Below the pieces are notes generated by a model that had not been told where the DNA came from, searched no databases, and worked only from the letters and a program-made list of their open reading frames with translations. Positions 22,523-30,698 of a stretch of DNA of 38,684 nt are shown piece after piece (within the stretch, counting starts at the first letter, position 1; every line of letters begins with the position of its first letter). A program made the position numbers and the translations under genes. The DNA comes from a virus. The stretch covers positions 1 to 38,684 of the IMG/VR virus record IMGVR_UViG_3300021963_000296; one strand, written 5' to 3'.

Positions 22523-23788
22523 ATGTTTGAAGCAATTACCCAACAGCTTAAAAATGTTCAAGCTGCACAAGAACGGGGCGAGGCAGACCCGTGGAGTTTT
22601 TACACGCGACCCGTTGCAAGTTCGGGAGGACTCGGATTTTTTAATCAGCTTGCAAGTTTAGACCCTAGCACCGCGATTAGTCGTGAACTAACAAACTTAG
22701 CCCAACCCGTTGAAAAGACAATAAGCCAAAATCTAGCCCAATTAGACAAAGATTTAAGCCTATCTGAGAATGCCCCATTATTGGCGGCAATCGCAGTAAG
22801 TGTGGCAATGCCGGGGGTCGGCTCTGCTATTGGTCAGCAAATGATGGCGGCAGGACTGCTACCCGCTACCACATCGGCGGCGGTGGCCTCTGCAATTGGT
22901 ACGGGTGTGGCTAACGCTGCCCTACAAGTTGCACAAGGCAAGTCACCGGAGGATGCTCTAAAGGGTGCTGTGGTTGGCGGGGTGGCGGGTTTTGCAGGTG
23001 GGCAAGTGGGCGACTATTTGGTGGGCGACCCCGGCGCGGTGAAGAACTTTGTCTCTAGCACTGCGGCTAATATGGTTTCGGGTAAAGACCCCGAGACAGC
23101 GGCAAAGACTGCACTTATTCAAACGGGCATTCAAGGCACTGCGGACACAATATCAAAAGCACAAGCCGAAAAGTACATCGAGACCCTTCCCATTCCCGAT
23201 TATTTAGATGCTGGCTCTGCCCCAACAAGTCAAGACACGATGGCGGCATATCCGGAGACCAATCCGGTAAACATTCAAGGCCCACCGGAGGCCATTGATA
23301 CGACACTGCTTGATCTAGCCAAAGCACCGCCATCGACACAGACATACACCTATGAGGATGGAAGCACCCTTACGGTTGATGAAGGCGGCGGTGTAGTTGG
23401 TTATACAGATGCAACCAAAACCCCATATCAAGGCCCAATCTCTACACCGTCAAGCCCACTCACTAAATCGCAGATTGAGGGCATGATTAAACTCGGCTTA
23501 ACTGTTGCTGGTGCAAGTCAAGCAAGCAAGGCGGTGCAAGACGCAATATCTAGCGGTGGTGGAACCCAAACAAGCGGTTTTCAATTCACACCGTCAGATA
23601 TATCAAGTTGGGGTCAACCGGAATACACGCAAACCTTTCAAGGCCCAATCGACATAAATTCACTGTTTGCCACTGACAATCTATTAGGTGGCACTCAATG
23701 GGCAGGGCTGCAAGGCAACCAATTTGCCAATATCCCGCAAGTGTCAATGTCTGACTTCATATCGAGTATCCAAAATGGAAAAGTTTGA
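22523..23788 (+). CDS. Gly/Ala-rich virion protein between portal and scaffold
   Basis: A 421-residue protein. Residues 80-190 are hydrophobic, Gly/Ala-rich (LLAAIAVSVAMPGVGSAIGQ, AVVGGVAGFAGGQVGDYL), able to insert in membranes. The rest is Pro/Thr/Ser-rich, with a Gly-rich stretch and an aromatic C-terminus. This look is typical of internal virion or ejection proteins, and of proteins that line the portal. No family recognised. It lies two bases after the portal stop and overlaps the next gene by 14 bases. Confidence 0.65.
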   Translation: MFEAITQQLKNVQAAQERGEADPWSFYTRPVASSGGLGFFNQLASLDPSTAISRELTNLAQPVEKTISQNLAQLDKDLSLSENAPLLAAIAVSVAMPGVGSAIGQQMMAAGLLPATTSAAVASAIGTGVANAALQVAQGKSPEDALKGAVVGGVAGFAGGQVGDYLVGDPGAVKNFVSSTAANMVSGKDPETAAKTALIQTGIQGTADTISKAQAEKYIETLPIPDYLDAGSAPTSQDTMAAYPETNPVNIQGPPEAIDTTLLDLAKAPPSTQTYTYEDGSTLTVDEGGGVVGYTDATKTPYQGPISTPSSPLTKSQIEGMIKLGLTVAGASQASKAVQDAISSGGGTQTSGFQFTPSDISSWGQPEYTQTFQGPIDINSLFATDNLLGGTQWAGLQGNQFANIPQVSMSDFISSIQNGKV

Positions 23789-24005
23789 ACGCGCACAAAA
23801 TCTACTTTCAGATGATTTCTTTTTGGAAGAAATGGAAGAATTAAAGCAATCTGAATTGCTGAATATAGTTAACTCTGCGCCCGATGATATTGAAGCGCGA
23901 GAACTTGCATATTTAAAAATTCATGCTTTACAATCAATTAAAGGCCACTTCGAATCAATCGCTGCCACGGGCAAAATTGTTTCAAAGCGGTGGAGAATTT
24001 TGTAA
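23775..24005 (+). CDS. Small helical head-assembly-linked protein, 76 aa
   Basis: Starts at ATG 23775 inside the end of the previous gene. An acidic helix (DDFFLEEMEELKQSELLNIV) is followed by a second helix with ELAYLKIHALQSIKGHFESI. It resembles small proteins found just upstream of scaffold genes in many podoviruses. Role unknown, probably in head assembly. Two hairpins follow its stop. Confidence 0.65.
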   Translation: MEKFERAQNLLSDDFFLEEMEELKQSELLNIVNSAPDDIEARELAYLKIHALQSIKGHFESIAATGKIVSKRWRIL

Positions 24006-24037
24006 TCGTTGATTACACCGTGGCACTCGGTAAGTGC
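24001..24037 (+). promoter_or_regulatory. Two tandem short hairpins upstream of the scaffold gene
   Basis: TGTAATC-GTT-GATTACA (24001-24017) and GCACT-CGGTA-AGTGC (24023-24037) lie one after the other in the 50-bp gap before the scaffold ATG. Neither has a T-run, so mRNA processing or control of scaffold and capsid translation fits better than termination. Confidence 0.5.
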
Positions 24038-24055
24038 TGACAACTTGGGTAAGAA

Positions 24056-24994
24056 ATGAGTGATAACACGACTCCGCAAGGAAGTGAATCGCTGAATGTG
24101 GAACAAGCTGCATCCGCATTTTTTGGATTAATGGATTCTGAACCGAACGCCGAAGGCCAAGTCGAACAGAATGCAGCTTCAGAAAATGATGATGGCGTTG
24201 ATTCCGAGTTGGTGGATTCTGAAGAAGTTGAGAAAGAGCAAACTAGCACTTTTCGCGTCAAAGCGGCGGGAGAAGAACGCGAAGTTACTTTAGATCAACT
24301 TATTGAGGGCTATCAACTTGGGGCCGACTACACAAAGAAGACCCAAACGCTTAGTGAACAACGCCGCGCTGTGGAAGCAGAACGGTCGAAAATTGACGAA
24401 GCAAACAAGTTAAGAGATCAGTATGCTCAACGCTTGCAGATGATGGAACAATTCCTAAGTCAGCAAACGAAGGGCGAGAACTTGGATGCTCTAAAGGAAA
24501 GTGACCCCATCGGGTATGCGGTTAAGGTAGCAGAACAGCAGCAACGCAAGGAACAACTTGCGGTTTTGAAGGCAGAACAGCAACGCATTGCCCAACAGCA
24601 ACAAGCGGAACATTCTGAAAAACTCCAAAGCCACATTGCTCAAGAAAGCCAAAAACTTTCTTCTTCTATACCGGGATACGCAGACCCAAAGGCTGGCGAC
24701 CAAATCCGCAAGGATATTCGGGACTACGCCAAGTCGATAGGGTGGACTGACCAAGAGTTAGCCAATGTCTATGATTCTCGGGCTGTTTTGAGTTTGTATC
24801 ACGGTATGAAGTATTCCTCTTTGCAAAAGGGCAAGCCGGAGTTATCCAAAAAGGTAACCGAAGCACCCCGAATGATTAAGAGTGGAGTTTCCCAACCGAG
24901 AGACAATCAAGAACAGCACAAAAAAGCAGTAGCGCAGTTGCGGAAAACCGGAAAAATCCGAGACGCTGCAAGTGCGTTTGAACGGTTCGTTTAA
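24056..24994 (+). CDS. Scaffolding protein (phage A)
   Basis: A 312-residue acidic, helical protein. The N-terminus is acidic (VDSELVDSEEVEKEQTST); next comes FRVKAAGEEREVTLDQLIEG with LGADYTKKTQTLSEQRRAVE, the known scaffold signature. A Gln-rich coiled coil covers 110-200, and the C-terminus is basic. Scaffolds co-assemble with capsid protein, then exit. Directly precedes the major capsid gene, as expected. The phage B scaffold at 38084 shares the plan but not the sequence. Confidence 0.85.
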   Translation: MSDNTTPQGSESLNVEQAASAFFGLMDSEPNAEGQVEQNAASENDDGVDSELVDSEEVEKEQTSTFRVKAAGEEREVTLDQLIEGYQLGADYTKKTQTLSEQRRAVEAERSKIDEANKLRDQYAQRLQMMEQFLSQQTKGENLDALKESDPIGYAVKVAEQQQRKEQLAVLKAEQQRIAQQQQAEHSEKLQSHIAQESQKLSSSIPGYADPKAGDQIRKDIRDYAKSIGWTDQELANVYDSRAVLSLYHGMKYSSLQKGKPELSKKVTEAPRMIKSGVSQPRDNQEQHKKAVAQLRKTGKIRDAASAFERFV

Positions 24995-25009
24995 CTCAAG
25001 GATTCAATC

Positions 25010-25960
25010 ATGGCAACTTATCAAACCTACACCTCTATCGGTCAACGCGAAGACTTGTCCGATGTGATCTACTCGATCTCCCCCACCGACACGCCTTTCA
25101 TGTCGTCCATCGGTAAGGGCAAAGCAACCGCTACCAATCACGAGTGGCAAACCGATGCTCTTGCATCTGCCACTCTGAGCAACTTTGCAGTTGAAGGCGA
25201 TACCGCTTCTGACGCTACTTTGGGTGTGACCACTCGTGCTGGCAACAAAACTCAGATCAGCCAAAAGACCGTGAAAATCTCCGGCACTTTGGAAGCTGTG
25301 GACAAAGCTGGTCGTAAGTCTGAGAAGGCTTACCAACTGGCTAAAGCCTCTGCTGAGATCAAGCGCGACATGGAAACCACCCTCTTGTCAAACCAAATCA
25401 GCACGAACGGTTCTTCTAGCTCTGCTCGTAAGTTGGGCGGCTTGCAAGCATGGTTGGCAACCAATGGCGACTTTGGCACGAACGGCGTTGCTGGCGCAAG
25501 CGGCACTACTGCTCGTACCAACGGCACGAACCGCACCTTTGACGAAACCATTTTGAAAACCGTGGTTAAAGAGGTGTATACCGCTGGCGGCAATCCCAAA
25601 GTGTTGATGGTGAACCCTGCTCACAAGCAATTGGTTTCCACCTTCGCGGGTATCGCTGCACAGCGTTTCATGGCCCCGAGCGATGCACCCACCACCATCA
25701 TCGGTGCTGCTGATGTGTATCTGAGCGACTTCGGCACGATCTCTGTCGTTCCCAATCGCTTCATGTCCTCTACCAACAATTGCGATGAAACCGCTTTTGT
25801 GTTGGATACCGACATGGCTGCTGTGGCTTATCTGCGCCCCTTCCAAACCAACGAGTTGGCTAAGACGGGTGATGCGGAAGTTACTCAATTGCTGGTGGAA
25901 TACACCTTGCAAGTGAACAACGAAGCTGCACACGGCATCATTGCTGACTTGACTCCCTAA
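25010..25960 (+). CDS. Major capsid protein, SU10 family
   Basis: A 316-residue HK97-fold capsid protein of the SU10 (DUF5309) family: MATYQTYTSIGQREDLSDVI, ISPTDTPFMSSIGKG, NHEWQTDAL and the long helix DKAGRKSEKAYQLAKASAEI. The C-terminal part has VYLSDFGTISVVPNRFM and LVEYTLQVNNEAAHGIIADL, all family hallmarks. Codons favour CGT, GGC and AAC more than neighbours, as expected for a very highly made protein. It is followed within ten bases by a strong terminator. SU10 capsids are usually found with an adaptor of the same type, present at 26303. Confidence 0.93.
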   Translation: MATYQTYTSIGQREDLSDVIYSISPTDTPFMSSIGKGKATATNHEWQTDALASATLSNFAVEGDTASDATLGVTTRAGNKTQISQKTVKISGTLEAVDKAGRKSEKAYQLAKASAEIKRDMETTLLSNQISTNGSSSSARKLGGLQAWLATNGDFGTNGVAGASGTTARTNGTNRTFDETILKTVVKEVYTAGGNPKVLMVNPAHKQLVSTFAGIAAQRFMAPSDAPTTIIGAADVYLSDFGTISVVPNRFMSSTNNCDETAFVLDTDMAAVAYLRPFQTNELAKTGDAEVTQLLVEYTLQVNNEAAHGIIADLTP

Positions 25961-25969
25961 GAGTGAATG

Positions 25970-25998
25970 CCCCCATGTTTAACCGCATGGGGGTTTTT
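25970..25998 (+). terminator. Terminator after the major capsid gene
   Basis: CCCCCATG (25970-25977) pairs with CATGGGGG (25986-25993) around an 8-base loop, followed by TTTTT (25994-25998). The next gene's ATG is only three bases on, and GGGGG of the 3' arm lies where its ribosome site should be. Confidence 0.93.
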
Positions 25999-26000
25999 CT

Positions 26001-26306
26001 ATGACACAGTTTCGTCAATCTGTTGCCCACGCCGATGGCGAAGGCGGCATCATCGTTGAGACACGCCAAGACATAACGGCAAACATCGAGCAAAATCTAA
26101 AGGAATTCAATTCCTATGATGAACGAGCAAGATGGTCGGATGATATGTTTGGCAATAAGGTTGCTTCAATCCCTTTGACAGTGATTGACGATCTAAACGC
26201 AAAAGGCATCATGAGAGGCTTTGCGGTAGTGGATGAAAAGAAATTCAAAGAATTCCTAAACAGTCCGGACAATCGTTTTTTCAGAACTAGACCGGGGCGA
26301 GTATGA
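26001..26306 (+). CDS. Small conserved virion assembly protein, 101 aa
   Basis: Starts FRQSVAHADGEGGIIVETRQ and includes YDERARWSDDMFGNKVASIP and VVDEKKFKEFLNSPDNRFFR. Proteins with this pattern commonly sit between capsid and adaptor in SU10-type podoviruses, probably a head completion or connector factor. It begins right behind the capsid terminator, so its translation depends on read-through; its only ribosome-site candidate is GGGGG in the terminator stem. Confidence 0.75.
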   Translation: MTQFRQSVAHADGEGGIIVETRQDITANIEQNLKEFNSYDERARWSDDMFGNKVASIPLTVIDDLNAKGIMRGFAVVDEKKFKEFLNSPDNRFFRTRPGRV

Positions 26307-26923
26307 GCATTGCGACATTCTCTGAACTCAGTACAGCGGTTGCCAATTATTTGGCCCGTAGTGACTTGACCGATCAGATTCCCGACTTCATTCGGTTTGC
26401 AGAACTGAGACTTCGCAGAGAACTCCGCATTCGGCAAATGCTCAAATCTGTGACCACCACTACGACAAGTGGGGATGGAACGGTAGAGATACCGTCAGAC
26501 TTTCTTGAGGCTAGAGACTTCTATGTAACGGGGAACCCTCCGCAACCATTGACATATCTGTCTCCATCGGTGTTTATCAGAAACACAGATTCTCATGTTC
26601 GCGGTAAACCGTTGAATTACACAATTTTGGCGACTGAGTTTCAGTTAGCCCCAATGCCGGACAACACATATACGGTTCAACTGCTGTATTACTCTGCTCC
26701 GACATTCCTATCAAGCACAAACTCAAGTAATGCGTTTATGGCTAACTCTCCCGATGCTTTGCTTTATGCGGCATTGCTGGAAGCAGAACCATACATCATG
26801 AACGATGCACGAATTCAGACATGGGCTACCATGTATCAAAGGGCAATCGACACATTGGTTAGATCGGATGAATCTGCTCAATACTCGGGTGTTCCACTCG
26901 CAATGACTTTATCAAAGAGGTAA
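26303..26923 (+). CDS. Head-tail adaptor protein, SU10-type
   Basis: A 206-residue adaptor that docks the portal to the tail. Characteristic start MSIATFSELSTAVANYLARS, followed by IPDFIRFAELRLRRELRIRQ and DGTVEIPSDFLEARDFYV, and the C-terminal helix SPDALLYAALLEAEPYI. The ATGA overlap with the previous gene and place after the capsid fit. The family normally accompanies SU10 capsids. Confidence 0.88.
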   Translation: MSIATFSELSTAVANYLARSDLTDQIPDFIRFAELRLRRELRIRQMLKSVTTTTTSGDGTVEIPSDFLEARDFYVTGNPPQPLTYLSPSVFIRNTDSHVRGKPLNYTILATEFQLAPMPDNTYTVQLLYYSAPTFLSSTNSSNAFMANSPDALLYAALLEAEPYIMNDARIQTWATMYQRAIDTLVRSDESAQYSGVPLAMTLSKR

Positions 26924-26926
26924 AAA

Positions 26927-27313
26927 ATGGCTGCAATGTCTAACTATCTTGAGAATGCTCTAATCAATGAAGTTCTCCGCGCAACTGGCTACACAGCACC
27001 TTCAACTGTCTATGTTGCACTGTTTACGAGTGACCCTACAGATGCTGGTAGTGGTACTGAGTGCAGTGGTACATCTTACGCTCGTCAGTCTGCTACTTTT
27101 GCTGCTCCCTCTAATGGTGCTTCTAGCACTAGTGCAGATATTAATTTCCCGCAAGCTGGAGGTTCATGGGGAACCATCACCCACTTCGGTATTTTTGACG
27201 CTCTCACTACTGGCAATCTGTTGGTACATGGTGCTTTGACCACCTCTAAAACAATCGACACGGGCGATGTATTCAAAATCGCTAGTGGCTCTCTGACTGT
27301 CACCTTTGCGTAA
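26927..27313 (+). CDS. Phage tail fibre-like structural protein (Gp80-type)
   Basis: A 128-residue protein, MAAMSNYLENALINEVLRAT, followed by STVYVALFTSDPTDAGSGTE and a beta sandwich with GGSWGTITHFGIFDALTTGN. These motifs are the hallmark of a small structural protein family found in cyanophages and other aquatic phages. Probably a decoration or tail fibre base. It ends one base into the next ATG (TAATGG). Confidence 0.82.
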   Translation: MAAMSNYLENALINEVLRATGYTAPSTVYVALFTSDPTDAGSGTECSGTSYARQSATFAAPSNGASSTSADINFPQAGGSWGTITHFGIFDALTTGNLLVHGALTTSKTIDTGDVFKIASGSLTVTFA

Positions 27314-28203
27314 TGGCAGATGTTTGTGGCCCATTCACGCTTGAACAGCTAGACCTATTCGGGAGCATCGATAGTCTAGCCTTCTCGCTTGATTCAACCG
27401 TTTGGACTGATGCAAATGTCTGCATCATTGAAGCGGCGGCATCCGCATCGGGTGCAGGGTCAGTCAGCGCAAGCCCCGTAGCGGTATTGGCGGGGGCATC
27501 ATCTGTCAGTGGTAATGCACAAACGCAGATTACTTACATTCGCGTAAGGAACTCAAGCGCATCTGTCAGCGGTGATGCTTCATCTTCTTCCGGCTCACAA
27601 GTTACCTATGTTTCGAGTGCTTCGATTACGGGGCTTGGAACGGTCTTGGGTGACGGGATAAGGGTTAGGTTAGGCTCGGGGTCGATAAGTGGCATAGCGA
27701 CCGTTTTAGCGGCTGGAACCGGCATCTACTCAAGCGGCGCATCGGTCTCCGGCTCTGCTTCGATCATTGGTGACGGTTATCGGGTACGAGAGGGCGCGGC
27801 TAGTCTGTCCGGTGCGGCTACGGTATCGGCGACTCCTATCAGAATCAGAACCTCAAGCGGTGACATAAACGGTACTGCTACGGTCTCTGCTCTCGGTGGG
27901 TTGGTATCGAGTGCTGCGGGTATTCTGAACGGAATAGTGACTGTTTCGGCTGTGCCAACAGCGACATTTCAAGCGCAGATGTCAATCAGTGGGACGGTAA
28001 CGATTTCTTGCATTGGCATCCGATTGGGTGACAATTGGTCAAATGTCGCGGCTGACTCAAACACATGGACAGATGTGAGTGTTGGTGGGAACACATGGAC
28101 AACCGTAACCGCTGACGCGAATACATGGACAGATGTGGGAACATCGGGAAATACATGGACAGACACCGCAACGAATTCAAATGAATGGTTAAGGAATGGA
28201 TGA
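27313..28203 (+). CDS. Repetitive beta-solenoid-like virion protein with Trp repeats
   Basis: A 296-residue protein. N-terminal TLEQLDLFGSIDSLAFSLDS (8-27) resembles a segment in the next gene. Residues 35-238 are about nine repeats of about 20 residues built on S(V/I/L)SGxATV patterns rich in Ser, Gly, Val and Ala, likely a beta-solenoid shaft. Residues 242-292 hold six Trp spaced exactly ten residues apart in WTDVxxxxNT units. Such architecture suits a thin tail fibre or a fibre-to-tail connector. No enzyme motif. It overlaps the stop of the previous gene and has one base in common with the next start. Confidence 0.75.
   Translation: MADVCGPFTLEQLDLFGSIDSLAFSLDSTVWTDANVCIIEAAASASGAGSVSASPVAVLAGASSVSGNAQTQITYIRVRNSSASVSGDASSSSGSQVTYVSSASITGLGTVLGDGIRVRLGSGSISGIATVLAAGTGIYSSGASVSGSASIIGDGYRVREGAASLSGAATVSATPIRIRTSSGDINGTATVSALGGLVSSAAGILNGIVTVSAVPTATFQAQMSISGTVTISCIGIRLGDNWSNVAADSNTWTDVSVGGNTWTTVTADANTWTDVGTSGNTWTDTATNSNEWLRNG
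28036..28188 (+). repeat. Five 30-bp Trp repeats
   Basis: TGG codons recur at 28036, 28066, 28096, 28126, 28156 and 28186, exactly 30 bases apart. Each unit encodes WTDVxxxxNT-like decapeptides. Nucleotides between units differ moderately (ACATGGACAGATGT is the best conserved), so the array is under protein selection rather than newly duplicated. Confidence 0.9.
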
Positions 28204-29852
28204 TGCCTACTCAAAGAATCGCATTAGGTGAATGGTTACCCGATCAACCGGGGTTGACGGGGGCATTGACTGTGGCAAAGAACTGTTTTCCGGTGACTGC
28301 GGGATACGGTGCATTTCCGGCAGAGGCTAACTTCTCTGCGGCGGCTGCGGAGGATTTGACTTCAATCATTTCTGCCAAAGACCAAAGCGGCACAACAAAA
28401 CTGTTTGCTGCGGGACTGAAAAAAATCTACGCTGTGGACTCTGTGGGGGCATTGACGGGTGTGTTTAGCTACACGGGCACTTATGCCCAAAGCGGCACGA
28501 CCACTCTAACGGTGACTTCTATTGCTCACAAGTTAAAAACGGGTGACTCGGTTTACTTAGACTTCACAAGCGGGTCAGCGGCAGATGGTCAATTCACCGT
28601 GACTAAGCTCACTGTGGACACATTCACTGTAATAACCACCTCCGCGACAACTTCGGGCAATGTGACCATATCGTCAACTTCAACGGGATACAACACAAGC
28701 TCAACCAATCGGTTTAGATTCACTTTGTTCGGCAATCAGATCATCGGGACAAACTTTGCAGAGAGGCTGCAAGTCTATTCAGCGGATGGCAGTTCGTCAT
28801 TCAAGAACTTGTCAGACAGTGCGCCTATCGCTAAGTTCATCACTGTGGTGAGGGATTTTGTGGTTTGTGCCCATTTGGATGAGAGTGGCACGACTCGCCC
28901 ATATCGGGTGCGGTGGTCAGCAATCAATGACGAGACCAATTGGGTTGAGAATGTAAACACTCAATCGGACTATCAAGACATTCCCGATGGTGGACACATC
29001 ACGGGCATTCGCGGTGGTGAGTTTGGGATTATTCTCTTAGAGAAATCAATCTCCCGCATGAGTTACGCCGGTACACCATTCATCTTCCAATTTGACAATA
29101 TCTCTCGCGGCAAGGGATGTATCGCTGCGGGTTCTGTTTGTCAGTATCAAGGGCTAACCTTCTTCTTGTCTGATGACGGGTTCTATGTCTGTGATGGGCA
29201 GAAAGTAACCCCTATCGGTGCAGAGAAGATTGATCGGTTCTTCTTCAATGACGCTAATTTGGACTTAACCACAATGTCAGCGGCGGCAGACCCAATCCGC
29301 AAACTGATTATGTGGAATTACCTCTCGACAGACGGGACAAGAAAGCTGATTGTGTACAACTTCACAATTGGCAAATGGTCTTTGATGGAGACTACAGCGG
29401 ATTACATTTCAGACGCATCGACTGCCTCTGTGACGCTTGAACAGTTGGATTCTGTGAATGCGTCTATTGATGCTTTGGCGGTGAGTATGGACTCGGCTCT
29501 GTACGCCGGAGGAAAGTATTTTCTCGGTGGGACAGACGGGACACGGGTTATCACCTTCACCGGAGCAAACAAATCAGCGGTTCTTGAAACGGGCGACATT
29601 GATGCCGGACGCTCGATAGTGATGTTGGCTCGACCTTTGGTTGATAACGGCTCTGCGAGTGTTTCTGTGGCCTCTCGGACGCTTCTAACGCAGAGTCTGT
29701 CGTTTGGGTCGGCATCTGCGGCTGACACTGATAACCGTGTGTCTTTGAGAAGTTCCGGCAAGTACCATCGTTTGCGGATGCAACCAACTGGCGACAATTG
29801 GAAAACCGCGATGGGTTTGGATGTTGATGTTGTTCAGCAAGGCATCCGGTAA
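28203..29852 (+). CDS. P22 gp10-like tail stabilisation protein
   Basis: A 549-residue protein from ATG 28203 (AAGGAA eight bases upstream; ATG 28185 and 28200 are alternatives). RIALGEWLPDQPGLTGALTV and NCFPVTAGYGAFPAEANF are signatures of the phage stabilisation family, hub proteins that close the tail channel and bind the fibres. FVVCAHLDESGTTRPYRVRW and YLSTDGTRKLIVYNFTIGKW are beta-propeller-like blades. Around residue 411 it has TLEQLDSVNASIDALAVSMD, matching the N-terminus of the previous protein. Overlaps the next gene's ATG by one base. Confidence 0.85.
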   Translation: MPTQRIALGEWLPDQPGLTGALTVAKNCFPVTAGYGAFPAEANFSAAAAEDLTSIISAKDQSGTTKLFAAGLKKIYAVDSVGALTGVFSYTGTYAQSGTTTLTVTSIAHKLKTGDSVYLDFTSGSAADGQFTVTKLTVDTFTVITTSATTSGNVTISSTSTGYNTSSTNRFRFTLFGNQIIGTNFAERLQVYSADGSSSFKNLSDSAPIAKFITVVRDFVVCAHLDESGTTRPYRVRWSAINDETNWVENVNTQSDYQDIPDGGHITGIRGGEFGIILLEKSISRMSYAGTPFIFQFDNISRGKGCIAAGSVCQYQGLTFFLSDDGFYVCDGQKVTPIGAEKIDRFFFNDANLDLTTMSAAADPIRKLIMWNYLSTDGTRKLIVYNFTIGKWSLMETTADYISDASTASVTLEQLDSVNASIDALAVSMDSALYAGGKYFLGGTDGTRVITFTGANKSAVLETGDIDAGRSIVMLARPLVDNGSASVSVASRTLLTQSLSFGSASAADTDNRVSLRSSGKYHRLRMQPTGDNWKTAMGLDVDVVQQGIR

Positions 29853-30643
29853 TGTTTAGGATTCTCCCGTTCTTTGGTGGTGACCCGCGCACAGTCGCGG
29901 AAATCGTCAATGGAATCATGAACGGCAAGACCAACAATGTCGGGGTTATCACGCTTGCGACCGGTGGGGCGACTACTACGACTATCACTGATAGACGCAT
30001 TGGGGCAGACAGTATTCTTTTATTGACTCCACTCACAGCGGCAGCTAATTCGGATGCTGTGCCTTATGGTGCTTTTCAAGACAATACAGATCAGACCATT
30101 GCAAGCACGACAACCGCTTATCAAATGACCTTTGACACGACTGATTACACCAACGGAGTGACTGTCGTAACGAGTGGCGGTAAGGCATCACGCTTGACTG
30201 TGGCGAATGCGGGGATGTATAACCTGCAATGGTCGGGACAATTCAACAACACTGATACTCAACTTCATGACGCAACGGTTTGGCTTAGAAAGAATGGAAC
30301 CGACATAGTAGGTTCTGCGGGTGAGATTTCTATTCCAAACTCGCATGGCGGTGTGGATGGGCATACGCTTGTCGGGTGGAATTACTTTGTGGATATGGCG
30401 GCAAACGACTATCTTGAACTCATGTGGTCGGCAACAAATACGGCAGTATCTTTGCAGCATTCGCCTACTAAAACCTCTCCAACAAGACCTTCAACAGCAT
30501 CGTTGATTGCTACATTAAGTTATGTAAACACATCATCATCGTTCAATGTGTATGTGAGTGCAAGGGGCAAGGGAACCGCAACGCTGACACATTTTGCAAA
30601 CTCAACTGCTGACAAAACATTTGGTTATGTAATTGTTGGCTGA
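29852..30643 (+). CDS. Virion protein with jelly-roll (C1q/TNF-like) domain
   Basis: A 263-residue protein. The N-terminal part (RILPFFGGDPRTVAEIVNGI, then ITDRRIGADSILLLTPLTAA) is a virion-anchor element common in phages. The C-terminal 170 residues have a regular beta pattern typical of a trimeric jelly roll: AGMYNLQWSGQFNNTDTQLH, DATVWLRKNGTDIVGSAGEI, VDMAANDYLELMWSA. It may be a short spike or a carbohydrate-binding head. Sequence gives no receptor. Confidence 0.75.
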   Translation: MFRILPFFGGDPRTVAEIVNGIMNGKTNNVGVITLATGGATTTTITDRRIGADSILLLTPLTAAANSDAVPYGAFQDNTDQTIASTTTAYQMTFDTTDYTNGVTVVTSGGKASRLTVANAGMYNLQWSGQFNNTDTQLHDATVWLRKNGTDIVGSAGEISIPNSHGGVDGHTLVGWNYFVDMAANDYLELMWSATNTAVSLQHSPTKTSPTRPSTASLIATLSYVNTSSSFNVYVSARGKGTATLTHFANSTADKTFGYVIVG

Positions 30644-30647
30644 TACA

Positions 30648-30695
30648 ATGACTCTAGTGGATGACCCCGCCGGAGTCCTTTTAATGAAAGGATAA
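30648..30695 (+). CDS. Possible 15-residue leader ORF
   Basis: Reads MTLVDDPAGVLLMKG and ends three bases before the next ATG, overlapping its ribosome site AAAGGA. It may couple translation of the ejection protein gene. It could equally be chance. The rest of this 55-bp gap shows only a weak GACTC/GAGTC inverted repeat. Confidence 0.3.
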   Translation: MTLVDDPAGVLLMKG

Positions 30696-30698
30696 GTC

